From Norana najaformis (taxonomy: Eukaryota; Annelida; Clitellata; Crassiclitellata; Hormogastridae), in contig OZ029915.1 of the NCBI GenBank assembly GCA_964023275.1, forward strand, positions 34,530,573 to 34,594,572: a stretch of 64,000 nt of DNA. Direction: 5' to 3'. The translations under genes and the position numbers were made by a program. Under the pieces are notes generated by a model that made no database searches, was not told the origin of the DNA, and was given only the letters and a program-made list of their open reading frames with translations. Shown piece after piece: positions 51,161 through 62,485 of this stretch (positions are counted from its first letter, which is position 1; each line of letters opens with the position of its first letter).

Positions 51161-51540
51161 GCACTACTCCTTGTCCTCCCCTTCATCGCATTTCCTTCCT
51201 CTTGTTTCTCTTCCTCCATATTATCCTCTTCCTCCTGCTCCTCTTTCTTCATCTTGTATCCTTCTCCTCCTGCTCTGCCATCTTGTCTTCTTCTTTGTTC
51301 CTCTTCCTCCAGCTTATCTTCTTTCTCCAGCTTCTCTTCCTTCATCTTGTATCCTCTTCCTGCTCCTCCTCCATCCTACCTTCTTCTTCCTCCTGCCCCT
51401 CCTCTATCACGTTTCCTTTTCCTGTCCGTATTTTTCCCTCTTCCTGCTCGTAATCCTCCATCTTATCTTCCTCCTCCTGCTTGCCTCATCCTTCTGCATC
51501 TCTTCCTTCATCTTTTTTCCATCACCAGTCGTTTGCTGCC
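51161..51540. repeat. long CT-rich (polypyrimidine) tract
   Basis: Imperfect CTTCCTCC/CTCCTCCTG units over about 380 bases. Ser/Leu/Pro frames on one strand and Glu/Lys frames on the other are compositional. Confidence 0.85.
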
Positions 51541-52520
51541 CAGTTTCCTTTTCGTTTGAACATCTGAAAATATATATGGCACCTTTTAACAGCCTCACAA
51601 AACTTTTTTTAGATAGAGATTTCTCATTTAATGTTGAAATAAATTCTGAATTTTATCACCTCGACCAGTCTTTTATTTAATTGGAGTAATGGGTGAGATA
51701 TTACGGTATAGCGACACATATTTCACGTCAATATGCCCTTTATATGCCTCCAAAATTCGTATAAAACCTTTTATATCGTCTCTACTGCGGGACCTCGGAT
51801 CTCAAATAAACGCTTGATAGGACCAGCTTGGCAAGCAATGAGTTTCTAGATTACAGATACACTGATCCAAGGTAAACTTGTCGGATAGTAGGGGCATAAT
51901 AGGAGGGGAAAACGGTGAGGACATTATACAGCTACGGTTATGCTGTTGTAAGGATCACCACGTAGAAGAGTTCAAACTTTGTTCTACAAATAATTATATA
52001 TCAAGTTACAGACTGATGGAGTAATTGAGAGACTGGTGGTCTGGAGATTGGTGGATTTGGAGATTGGTGGCTTGGGAGATGAGTGAATTGGGAGATGGGT
52101 GGATTGGGATACTGGTGGATAAGGATACAGGTAGATTTTTAGTCTGGCTGGCAACGTGCCAAACTGAGCCCCACCAGGATCCCCAGATGGAGTGATTCCA
52201 TTCGCCCAAACCGTTCACACGTCCCATAATGAACCCCATCTAATGAAATATGTCGAATGTACGGACCCTACATTTGGCAAACTATTTAATCGACTATAGC
52301 TCACAAAATGTAAATTTGTACTTGTGTCCCTAGTCGATATTTTTAGCGCAAGATGAATGGATAATAATAATCCTGAAATAAGGTTGCATACACCTGAGTC
52401 TCAGGTGATCGTCAATCGCCCGCGTTCCTGGCCGTCCTGCTCTACTTAGACTCCGACAATGTAAACACAACCGATCTGAACGGCAATCACTCGATATAAT
52501 GCAACACCCTTATTACTTTT
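51541..52520. other. intergenic with a GGAGATTGGTGGATT minisatellite
   Basis: 51560-51600 (ATATATATGGCACCTTTTAAC) looks like a minus-strand LINE/SINE 3' end. 52030-52135 contains about eight degenerate units of TTGGGAGATGGGTGGA type, period about 15. Confidence 0.5.
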
Positions 52521-52830
52521 TCTCTTTCACTAGCTCTCTCTCTCTGTCTCTCTCCCTCTCTCCCTCTCCCTCTTTCTCCCTCTCTCCCACTCTCCCTCTC
52601 TCTCTGTCTCTGTCTCTGTCTCTGTCTCTGTCTCTGTCTCCCTCTCTATCTCTCTCTCGCTATCTCTCTCCATCCTCTTTCTCTGCCTCTCTTCCTGTAT
52701 CTCTTTCCTCCTTTTCCTTCCTTCCTGGCCCTATTTCTCTCTACCTTCTTACCTCTTTCCCCTCTCTTCCATCCTGCCCTCACCTGTTTCCCTTCCACCG
52801 CTCTTTGCTGTTATCCTTCCTGCTCTCTGT
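52521..52830. repeat. (CTCT)n/(CTCTGT)n low-complexity tract
   Basis: CTCTCTC then GTCTCT units then CT-rich sequence. Confidence 0.9.
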
Positions 52831-53260
52831 CTAGCTTCATATGTATGTATACATATATATGTATATAATTCAATTCAAATACAAAAACACGATGAGACAC
52901 GTCGGGAACAACACATAACGAGATTGGACCATAGAGTAAATATGTTGAGTGCATCCTCTTGAGTCAACATTCTGCTTTACGCCAGATATCTATGGCTTAG
53001 GACGAGGTCCGATTCACGAGACTGCGTCGATTGATAGCGCAGAATATTGATAGAATTTCGTCATTACATTATTCTTCACTATAGTAGATTACATGAATCG
53101 ATCGTACTAGCAGTCCAATTTTATCGCGCCACAATAATGACTGTCCGCTCTCTCGTCCATTTCTAAAATGAATCCGTTTGCTGGATTCTATTACGACATT
53201 GCCCTAAACACGTAAACACACCACAAACAATCGCTGTTATTCTGCATCGGCTAAAAGACT
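52831..53260. other. intergenic, nothing recognised
   Basis: A TATATATG run lies at 52845-52865; no gene. Confidence 0.4.
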
Positions 53261-53378
53261 TAGTTTCTGTTCAACAAAATTCGATTGCTTGAATACCATG
53301 TGGCCTAAAGAGGTTTACCTAGTTTCTTTTCAAGAAAATTCGATTGCTTAAATATCATGTGGCCTAAAGAAGTCACTC
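53261..53378. repeat. 59-bp tandem duplication
   Basis: 53261-53319 and 53320-53378 share TAGTTTCT.TTCAA.AAAATTCG and ATGTGGCCTAAAGA. with a handful of differences. Confidence 0.85.
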
Positions 53379-54405
53379 CAATCAGTCAAGAAATCTCAGA
53401 AAGTAGTCTATCTAATTTATATGGTGATACTAAATCGTGCGTTGGAGTGTCTGCTTTTTCGTTAGCGTTGCGTCGAAATGGAAGCATTGTCAAGACATGA
53501 AAAATCGCGGGATGCAGTCTGAAGCAAAGTGGAAGTTGTAGGAGAAGCTCCACACCCCAATATTTGAGATTATCTCCCATGAAAGATGTATCTTCTCCAT
53601 AAATTTGCTTTTGCCCTTCTACCCTTACCAGCCTTACTTTTACCCAATTTATATATATTTATACACAACAATACAAACTCTAAAGCAGTGTTCTAAGACA
53701 AGTGCAGCTTGATTTGCGGAAACTCGAAGAGCGTTGAAAATGGAACGAATCGAGTGGCAACTAAGATCACCTAAGATATAAGAGGATATTCGATGACAGA
53801 TTAAAAATTTGATAGAGAAGTAACTGAATAATTACTGTTTTATTAGAAATGGTCAGCAATTGAAAATCTTTAATCGAAAACAATCGCATGACTAAAATTT
53901 TAAATCATCCGTTTAATTGCCGAAAAAAAGGAATTAATTTTGATAAGAAAATTGTAACGTGGTGTACAACTGATGTTTTAGAGTAACTTAAATAACAAAA
54001 GCGTAAATTTAAAATTATGCTAAATTTGATTATAATACAAAAATCTAAATTTGGCAAAATTGTTTACAATGTTTTTTATAATATATTCTAAAACTAGGAT
54101 AAAACGTTTTAGTTTAGAAGTTTCACGTGTTCTAACTGAGGTTCCACCAGCTGTGGAGACAGCAAAGTTCGTTGGCAATTTCCGGTTTAGGTGTCGCTCT
54201 GCGTTTGTTCAATATATGACCACCCATAGGAAACATACACATGCATAGCACTGCTGTATCAAGTGTTCCGAGCTACTTTCTGGCTAAGACGTTAAGATAT
54301 GAACTCTTAAATGTAGTCTGCCTGAACCCACTGTTACCTTTAAAAAGGAAAGCATCCATCACAGGTCAAGTCATAAATTCTAATAATTCCAGGCCATAAA
54401 GTCAC
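53379..54405. other. intergenic, nothing recognised
   Basis: AT-rich, no conserved frame. Confidence 0.4.
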
Positions 54406-54540
54406 TAAAGCCTGCATCATCTAATCTAATCTAATGACTTTTATAGTGCCGTAATCATAATGCCCAAGGCACCAATCGATGGTCGCTTCAAGTGAAGTCG
54501 TAATCAAAATCATAATCTAATGGAGAAACCAGGTCGAATT
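54406..54540 (-). repeat. minus-strand LINE/SINE 3' end with (ATTAG)n tail
   Basis: On the minus strand ATTACGGCACTATAAAAGTC is followed by ATTAGATTAGATTAGATG, the pattern of a non-LTR 3' end and its short repeat tail. A similar TTTAGATTAGATTAGATGCA lies at 9388. Confidence 0.45.
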
Positions 54541-55583
54541 CAAATCTAGAAGCAAGAATCAAGGTAGCCTAGAATCAAGATAGCATCAAATAGGCCTAAG
54601 GTAAAGTAATTGCCAATTCACATAGATCGTGAGAGATTATGTGTGTGTAGTTTCTGTTTAACGACGCTGTATCATAAAGAAGATGATTAGCACCACCCAA
54701 CTAAGGCAGTGACGTAAAGAATCAATACTCAATAAGTTGGTGGAATTTGAGCTGTTGGAGCTTTTTAAGATGAGAAGAGGTATTTTGGGAAGAACCGACA
54801 TTACGGCATACTACCAGTTGTATTTAGAATATAACAAGTTGGCAATGATAGGTTGGAAGAAAGATCATGTTAACAGAATTGCAAAAAATGTACTAAAGAT
54901 AGATTGGCTTAGACTGTGACTTGAACTATGATGAGTTGAAAATACTCGAATGTGACAAGAATACTCTGGCATCGTTGGATTCAGTGGGAATAGGTCTCTC
55001 TTTCTGCATATGTCCTCTCTGAGAGTTTCTTTCGGCTTTTACATCACAGTTTAAAATTCTATATCCTTCTGATCGCATTTTTCTCGCAAGATGTTCAGCG
55101 GTTGCTGTTTTGGCTTACAACCAGACCAATTCCGGAGTTCGGAGAAATTATTAGATTAATAAATAAAAAATAAGATCAGATCTTGGAGTCTAGAGTATGA
55201 AGAGTAAATCGAAGATTTCTTACGCTTAAGAGCGCACTGTTTTGAAGTGATAAGAGACATGACATTGGGAACTATCGATATCGGTTAGGTAACTTATAAT
55301 TATATAAATACTTATCAACAGACAATTGTGTATATAAAGCCCAGTGACGTGTGATTGGCTGTTAGACACTGTAGGCGACAGGTGTATCAGCGGTGCAAAA
55401 GTTATCGGATTTTCTCTATCGGAATCTTTATCTGTATGTGTATGTGTACGTGTGTATGCATGTACCTGTATCTGTGTATGTGGCTGTATTGGTAACTGTA
55501 TCTTTTCCAGCACCTGTATGATTATGTGCCTGTATCCGTGCATATCGTAAGTATACAATTGAATTGTGTATGTTTGTTCGTAG
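54541..55583. other. upstream flank of the FN3 exon, nothing recognised
   Basis: TGTATCTGTATGTG-type degenerate repeats lie at 55430-55545, forming part of the intron end before the acceptor at 55582-55583. Confidence 0.4.
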
Positions 55584-58500
55584 AGCTGCCTTTGTCTCCA
55601 ATTAATCTAACAATCGAAGAGATATTTTCGACGGCTGCTGTGCTCAAGTGGACAGTGGTCAGTTCCGATCCAGAAGAGGACGCTGCCGGCAGCGGTCACT
55701 TCCAGCTGATCATCCAGCGAATGGGTCATCCGGCGGGGTGGACGAGCAGCGCTGGAGATCAGCAGGTGAACGGTCACTCGTCAAGGATCATCGAAGTGCC
55801 AGAACTAGCACGCAGCTTCCTCATCCAGTTCCTAGTTCCAGACACCGGATATCGAGTCTACGCAGCAGCGATCAACGAACATGGACGAAGCAACCTCAGC
55901 GATCCAGTCGACTTCTACACACTCCTAGGTTGGCAGGTTCACTTACAAGTCACCGACATGCAGTCCTTTAATAAGGATACACGCCATCCACGTTTTACAT
56001 AACCTTACCTTATCTTATGTTGCCTTACCTTCACACATTCACGAGTAAAGTAATGACATTTATATCTGCATGTTACCTTACCTTACCTGGCCTTCACAAA
56101 TTATATACACATATATTGACTACGTGTATTTCAAAACATTACCTTGCCTTACCTTGACCTAACATACCTTTTTATGCATTTTTCACAAGGACCTGAGCAT
56201 AAATGGAGGAGTGTACCTTCACACGAGTGCACAGACATGTCATAAATAAATGTATTATAATTTCAAAGTACATACATGTGTGTATATACAAACCCATGTA
56301 TATATACACATGTATATATATGGATGGATATATATATATGTGCACGTGTATGTATATATATATATATGTGTATGAACCTGTGAAGAATAACAGTCCCTTA
56401 AGCTAATTCTAATAAGCAGCCATGGATACGAAGTGCTAGCGACTTCATTTTTATTAGCCTCGGCATATGAAGGCGAGTATCCAGGCCTCTCCCTCGCCGC
56501 CTGGTCTTCCTATTGACAGTGTATGGTCAATGCACTCATGATATCTTTTATATCTTAGTTGGCCAGGGGCGCAAGGAAGTCATAATCGCGTAACAAATTT
56601 CTACCCTGGCGGGATTTGAACCCCGACCTTTCCATCTACAATTCAGCACGCTCACCATTAGACTATTGCGAACCCCTGTTTACACCTAAAGATCTGCATA
56701 ATTGTGCGCCTTTGACGTTTATCTTCAATGTGCGTGTTACGTATCCGTCGCGTTTAATTATAGTAAATGTGTGTAATCTACACATGGCTCCCGGTTCCAT
56801 AATTACGCATCCACCACTGGAGTCCTTTTCATCACGGCCACTGACTGTGGGTCTCTGCCTGTATGTCGGTCTGCCTGTCACTCCGTTTGTCTGTCCGTCT
56901 GTCTGTTTACATGCTTGTAAATATATCCAATCGTCAGTATATTGGGCCACTGGTCTCTCTGTTCAGTCCTTCATCTACGCATCACAAAACCTAGATTCAT
57001 GGGTGATTATCTGCCTCCCAAGCATACCGTAGGCCGTTCATTCGTCCATTTACTCATTTCTACATCCATCCATCCATCCACCCACCTTTCCGCCCACCCA
57101 TTCATCTATTCACCCAACCATCCATCCATCAATTCATCCATCCATCCATCCACACAACCTGCTCATCCACCCACCCACCCATTCATCCATCCATCCATTC
57201 ATCCATCCATCCATCCATCCATCCATCCATCTGTCCATCCATCCATCCGTCCATCCATCAACGATTCGGCGGATCAATTCTGATGCTGGTTGATATTGGA
57301 TATAGCGTACTGACGCCTTTCCATGATTTTAGCGTTGGGTCATTTGGGTCATATATTTCGGTCATTAATGCATGGGCAGGTTTCCCATAGCGATCGTAAA
57401 GCCCTGACCTTGCTCGGTTTAAGCTAATTAGAAGGAGGGCCGTCAGAATCGAAATGCGCTGGACTACATTTTACGTGTTGCATTGTTATTCGGTAAATTA
57501 TGAATTTTACAAAAATGTATCTGCGCTGAAACGTTTGGCGTGATGAATAAATATAAATATTAATAAATAATAATAACAATAATTAAAGTATATCCGCATT
57601 CGTACGAGTATCAGACCTGATTTTTAAAGAAGTTATACTTAGGTCAGCAAAGTTAATATACGTTTAATCGACAGATGGCGCCGTTCATCTTCAGCATTAT
57701 CAGATGCATTCGGCAGAGGTCGCCATCATCGTCTTCATTCTGAGCGCCTGGCTGTGTGCCGTTGGTCTGTTTCTGCACAAGTGGCGTCGGATTCGAATCT
57801 TGCCGCCGAGGGAGCCTCGCTTCAAGCACAATCCGAAAAACCTGGACACGATCAAGGTCGTCAAACGACCGACTGATTCAATCATCTATAAAAGCTACAC
57901 GAAACAGATATCAACTACAATGCAGGTCAAGTCTTACATGCTTTTCTTTATCTTCAGATTCATCGATGTTCATCTATCGGTTCATCTGTAGCTTCATCTG
58001 TGTCTTCATCTGTTGCTTCATCCATAGCTTCAGCTATAAAAAAAGTTCCAGAATATCATCACTGTCATCATCATTGTTGTCATCATGATCGGTTTTGTCT
58101 TCATCATATTCGTTCTCAGCGTCGTAATCGTCGGTGTAGCGGCCGCCGCTTTCGCCGCTTTATAATCAACAACCACTATAATTACTAATCCCACTCCGGG
58201 TAATAAAATTTTCCTTCTTTCTTCCTTTTTTCATTTCTCCTTCTTTTCTCGCATACGTCTTAATCATCGTTATTATCGAAAAGAAACGCACATCACTACT
58301 ACCATCACCCCAACAACCGTCAGCGTCGCCTGCACCACCACTGTTATGAAGCATAGGCAGGACGACGATGATATTAGTTTTAACATAAGTGTAGATTTCG
58401 TTGTTTAGTTTATTTCAGCTATATTCGTTTGCTTAACGTGTAAGAACAATAATAATTTGTTGGGATGGATATCATTGATATCGGCATGCCGATAAATAGT

Positions 58501-59835
58501 TTACATAAAATGAGACGGACAGAGTGAGACAGGAAGGACGGACGGTTCTGGACCCATGTGCTATAAAGTAGGCCTACGTCCCCGAAGAGTAAACCGCTGA
58601 ACAATAGCACCAATCGCCAACAAGCTCTTGGAAGAAGATTGCGTTCGCCTGCCGTTGTCGACGCAGATGAGCAGAACAAATCGCTTTCTTTCAGTACAAC
58701 CACCATCATCCCCACCACTGCCGCCCTCATCATCACCAACTTCATCATCAGCAGCAGCATCATCAGCATCATCATCATCATCATCATTGAAATGAAATTG
58801 TGATGGTTTTAAGAACTGAATCGTGAATTGCAGGCACGTCAGAAGAAACTGGAGCGGATGTCTACGATGCCAAACATTAAGGTGACGGCGGAGGCCTTGC
58901 CGTCGCCAGGTGGCAGCAGAAAAACCGGAAGGTCGACTCTGTTCACGCTCACCGAGAACGGCGACGGCATTCGACCGAGCGCAAGTGGACCAGCGGCTTT
59001 CGAGGTGTTCGAGAAGCTCTTAGCAGCTCCATCGTCGTCCAAGATTCTCCAGGCCGCCGCTCCTCTCGACGGAGCGAAGACTGGGGCAGCAGATGGTGAG
59101 GGTGTCGGAGGGAGAAAGAGAATGAGCTCCGATTCAGAGGTCATTCGAATGGCCAAGGAACTACCGGAAGTGGGGAAAAGATGGACGAAGGACATTGCCG
59201 GAAATGCTGGCAGAGTCGTTCAGGTCCTAGCGAACTGGGATAAAGACAGCGCAGGGAGTGCAGGAAGGGTCTCGAAAAACTTAATGAGTGGCTCTTCAGG
59301 AAGTGACGTAGAGATGTCTCTGAACTCAGAAGACGACCAGAAGACGATGCCAGGCTACGCCAGCAAAATCACGCTCGTCCTGACGAATTTTGAGCAAGAC
59401 ATCGCAGGCAGCGAAACCGAAGTCACGAACTTCTGGAGGCCTTCAGATTCTACACAGCCGGCAGTGGAAAGCCCCGATAAGTTGTCCGACATCTTGACGA
59501 ACTGGGATAACGATGTCAAGGAAAACACAGGCGAAGTCACACAGCTGTATAGAAATTCGGCAATAGATAATGCAGTAAAAGAAATCACGGCCACACAGAT
59601 CTCGGGGGGTTGGGAAAATGAGATCAATGAGGTCACACACCTTTTGACTAACTGTGGTAATGACACTGTCACGAAATCCAGTAAAGCAGGCAACATCAGT
59701 ACACGTTTGGATAAAGACATTCCTGGGAAAGATTCTACGGTTCCAGACTACTGTGCAAGGATCTCAAAAGACTCAGTCGGACTAGACAAACCTTCACTAT
59801 CAGAGAATGGCAGGGTTTCGGTGGACAAGTCTTGA
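55584..59835 (+). CDS. single-pass membrane protein with FN3 domain and repeat-bearing cytoplasmic tail (FNDC4/5-like core)
   Basis: Three exons are supported: 55584-55928 (115 codons, phase 1-1), about 57675-57925 (start uncertain; 57695 also has a good acceptor) and 58834-59835 (phase 0, stop TGA). The first is one fibronectin type III domain, with SPINLTI, the core Trp of AVLKWTVV, and [18 protein letters not shown] before the final strand. The second carries a membrane helix [20 protein letters not shown] followed by basic HKWRR, so the tail is cytoplasmic. This helix resembles that of FNDC4/FNDC5 (EVLIIVVVLFMWAGVIALF in human FNDC5). The last exon adds 333 polar residues, far longer than in vertebrate FNDC5, with five or more degenerate repeats of about 18 residues. 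37516-37648 may be the first exon, giving 576 residues in frame. Ligand and function are unknown. Confidence 0.75.
56405..56690 (-). repeat. tRNA-derived SINE, third family, minus strand
   Basis: On the minus strand the head near 56688 has A-box TAATGGTGAGCG and B-box GGGGTTCAAATCCCG, with a pairable T-arm. The expected acceptor stem does not pair, so it is not a functional tRNA. The body includes the GACTTCATTTTTATTAGCCT block shared with 677-715. It ends near 56405. Confidence 0.7.
57066..57255. repeat. (CATC)n array
   Basis: CATCCATC and CACCCACC units over about 190 bases. His/Pro/Ser frames are artefacts. Confidence 0.92.
57926..58833 (+). other. intron between membrane and tail exons
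   Basis: It runs from donor CAG|GTCAAG to acceptor TTGCAG|GCACGT. It holds GTTCATCTG-type repeats (57965-58045) and a (CAT)n run (58735-58792). No exon is visible inside. Confidence 0.7.
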
Positions 59836-62160
59836 TGTGCAGTTCATCAGAAAGAAATGAAAACAGAAAGCGATTGCAAATAGAATTTTAAAACTGACAA
59901 GGGATAATCCGTAATAGTAGGTTCATATATTATGAAGCAACTTACCTGCAATGTGTTTCGGTCTCAGAATGACCAAAAAACCGTCTTGGATTTAGAAAGT
60001 TCACCAACCTGCAGTATCTATGCGAGCAGCTGGAGTGGAGTGAATATCGCAAATATTAAAATAAAAGACAAGATCGATTTTCAGATTTTCTGCTCTGGTG
60101 TACGAAAGCTGGAATAGAGACGCTAGATCGCTTACATATTCCATGCAACCGCCTTAAATTTATATTTAACATTTATATACCATAAATGCAATTTCGTTAT
60201 TACTGTACATGCCATGCTATTTTTAACCGTACATGTATCTTGTCCGGCTTCAAAGCTTCAAGGCATAGATTATAAATTTAGGTTTGAAACGATTTTTCAA
60301 ATAAAGTGCGAAATGGTGGTGGTGGCAGCGGCGGTGGCAGAGGTGGTCTGTTGCGCTCATAATACAACTTGCAATAAGCATATGTTCTCTGATGAATCAG
60401 CCTCGCCAACTCAGCGATGATTTGGTTCGGTATCAATAGTGGCAGAGTTTGAAGAGACTAATATTTACACACACGTTCCATTTCACCTATAAATTATATT
60501 ACATATTCGTTGTGTTACCATCACTTTATTTCTACCTGAACTTATGATAATCCTCCCAAAGGGCCGAAACAAATGGAATTGCGTCGTTGGCCTTAGAGGA
60601 AAGCGAAGACCTCCTGGCTGCAAACGGCATAGTTACATGAGACTGGCTCGACACTGTCCGAACATTAACCAGCGTATTTACTGTCAAACAGCGGTGGGCT
60701 TCGGTAGCATGGCTCCAGTAACACATGAAATCCAAAGCAGATATCAGAGATAACTCCGGAACACAAACTTGGACACAGTATACGTCTGACCACACGAGAA
60801 TTATCGAGCAAATTCAACATATTATGACGAAGTAGTTGCTATCACGTCAGAGTGAAGAAGACGAGTCGACAACTGTAATCTTGCCTCCGCGACACCTAGC
60901 GAGTCAACGGTTACTAACGACGCGTTACCGTTAGTGGTTCTGTTATTGGAAGTAAACTCTGCGAAGTTGTAAGATATGCTTTATTTACAGATTCTTTGTT
61001 CAGTTTTATATAGGATATATCGGTCTACTTACATGCTCAGTCTGCTGCTGTCAAATTTACTTTTGCAGTCAAATTAATTAGGCGACAAATATCGTCTTTT
61101 GTTTGTACAATAACTCTGTCATTTTATTTATTTACAAGAGCGACTGTCAATTTTCTTTTTAATATGAAGTGTTGAATCTTCCACGGAGGCGATAAACGTC
61201 TTCTGAAGATGCTCCAACCATCCAACTTCTTTTAAGAACGTCTGGAAGAACAATCAATCATCCATTTATTGGAGCGCGTTCATAACTGAGCATTTTCCTG
61301 TTATTGAATATTTTCACGATGGAATTTCTTTGAAACAAGCCATGTCATGCATGCAGTAAATAGTTTATGCCTACTGTTCTTATGAGATTATCTTATTATA
61401 GCTTATGCATGTCATATAAGGGAATGTCATCTTAGAGGAAAATAAGAAATTCAACGATTGACACAAAGAAGTACCGGCAACCAAAGAGTTAAAATCACTT
61501 CAAGCGCCCCAAAACAATTCTTACAATTATACCTAACATGGAACTCCAGCGATGCTCATATTGCAATTTAAAAAGATAGAAAACCAGAGAAACACAAGAA
61601 ATCCTGATTTATCCATCCGCCGCCTTTCCATTTCTATCGGTCTTATTATATGGCCTATTAAATAAGTCTACAACATGGTATATCGGGACAATCCTTTTGA
61701 CTTGACGCAGTTCTCGTGAATATTATTAGCTGTTAAAATCTCTATAAATTTGTCAGTGTATCAAGAGATGAAGAGCTGAGATGACGAGAGGAAGTGATAT
61801 AACGTGCGCATCAGAACACGAGCAACAATTTGCGAGTTCTTGATTCTTACCCGAACAGTCGAGAATAGTAAAGATCTAACCAAAGGTCGAATGGTAAAGA
61901 TAATTACTTCCGTGACCAACGATGTTTAATTCGGCTGCAAACATCATAAATGAGCACTCTGAGACATTACATTACGTTACATACATATATGCATATGTAT
62001 GTATGCAAATTCATACATATATACTGTACATATATAAATACACATTCAAATGCATACATGCATAGACACATACATGCATTTTTATTCATACAAAGATTAC
62101 ATTAAGAATTAAAGCCAAACCTCGTAGTCATCAAATGTCTGTGAATTGCTGCTACTGTAT
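59836..62160. other. 3' region of FN3 gene and intergenic
   Basis: Possible poly(A) signals after the stop are AATAAA-like near 60057 (AAAATAAAAG) and AATAAA near 60299. A (GGTGGCGGCA)-type run lies at 60315-60345. TACATATA repeats lie at 61978-62080. No further gene was recognised. Confidence 0.4.
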
Positions 62161-62164
62161 TAAG

Positions 62165-62165
62165 G

Positions 62166-62222
<57 letters not shown>

Positions 62223-62316
62223 CACTCAGAATATAATTATCATCATCATCATCATCATTAGCACCAGCACCATCAACTTTATCATCATCATCATCATCAT
62301 CAGTAATGTAGTGGTT

Positions 62317-62351
<35 letters not shown>

Positions 62352-62390
62352 AATAATAATAATAGTCATCATCATCATCATCATCGCCTA
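62165..62390. repeat. (ATT)n then (ATC)n microsatellite block
   Basis: 62165-62222 is ATT; 62236-62262, 62281-62302, 62318-62350 and 62366-62384 are ATC runs. The Asp/Asn-only minus frame is an artefact. Confidence 0.92.
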
Positions 62391-62485
62391 CATATGTCTG
62401 CATCAACATCGATAGGTCTGCCATCTGATTTACTAAATTAGTTACTCGTCATTGTATAATTGGCCTGTTAGAAATTGCTTCTTAC

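Larger units (their letters stand above)
55929..57674 (+). other. intron of the FN3 gene with (CCTTA)n, TATATG and SINE insertions
   Basis: CCTTACCTTA clusters lie at 56003-56035, 56082-56095 and 56137-56160. 56266-56372 is TATATATG/TATACA-rich. The SINE at 56405-56690 and the CATC array at 57066-57255 also lie in it. Confidence 0.6.

Noticed and set aside
51084-51680. A 198-codon Ser/Leu/Pro-rich frame with hydrophobic stretches
   Set aside because: It lies on a CT-rich low-complexity tract that is open in several frames; composition explains it.
56590-56690. A possible tRNA gene on the minus strand
   Set aside because: A- and B-boxes and T-arm are good, but the acceptor stem does not pair and a SINE body follows.
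62152-62424. Asp/Asn-only frame on the minus strand
   Set aside because: It is a translation of ATC and ATT microsatellites next to the homeobox exon.
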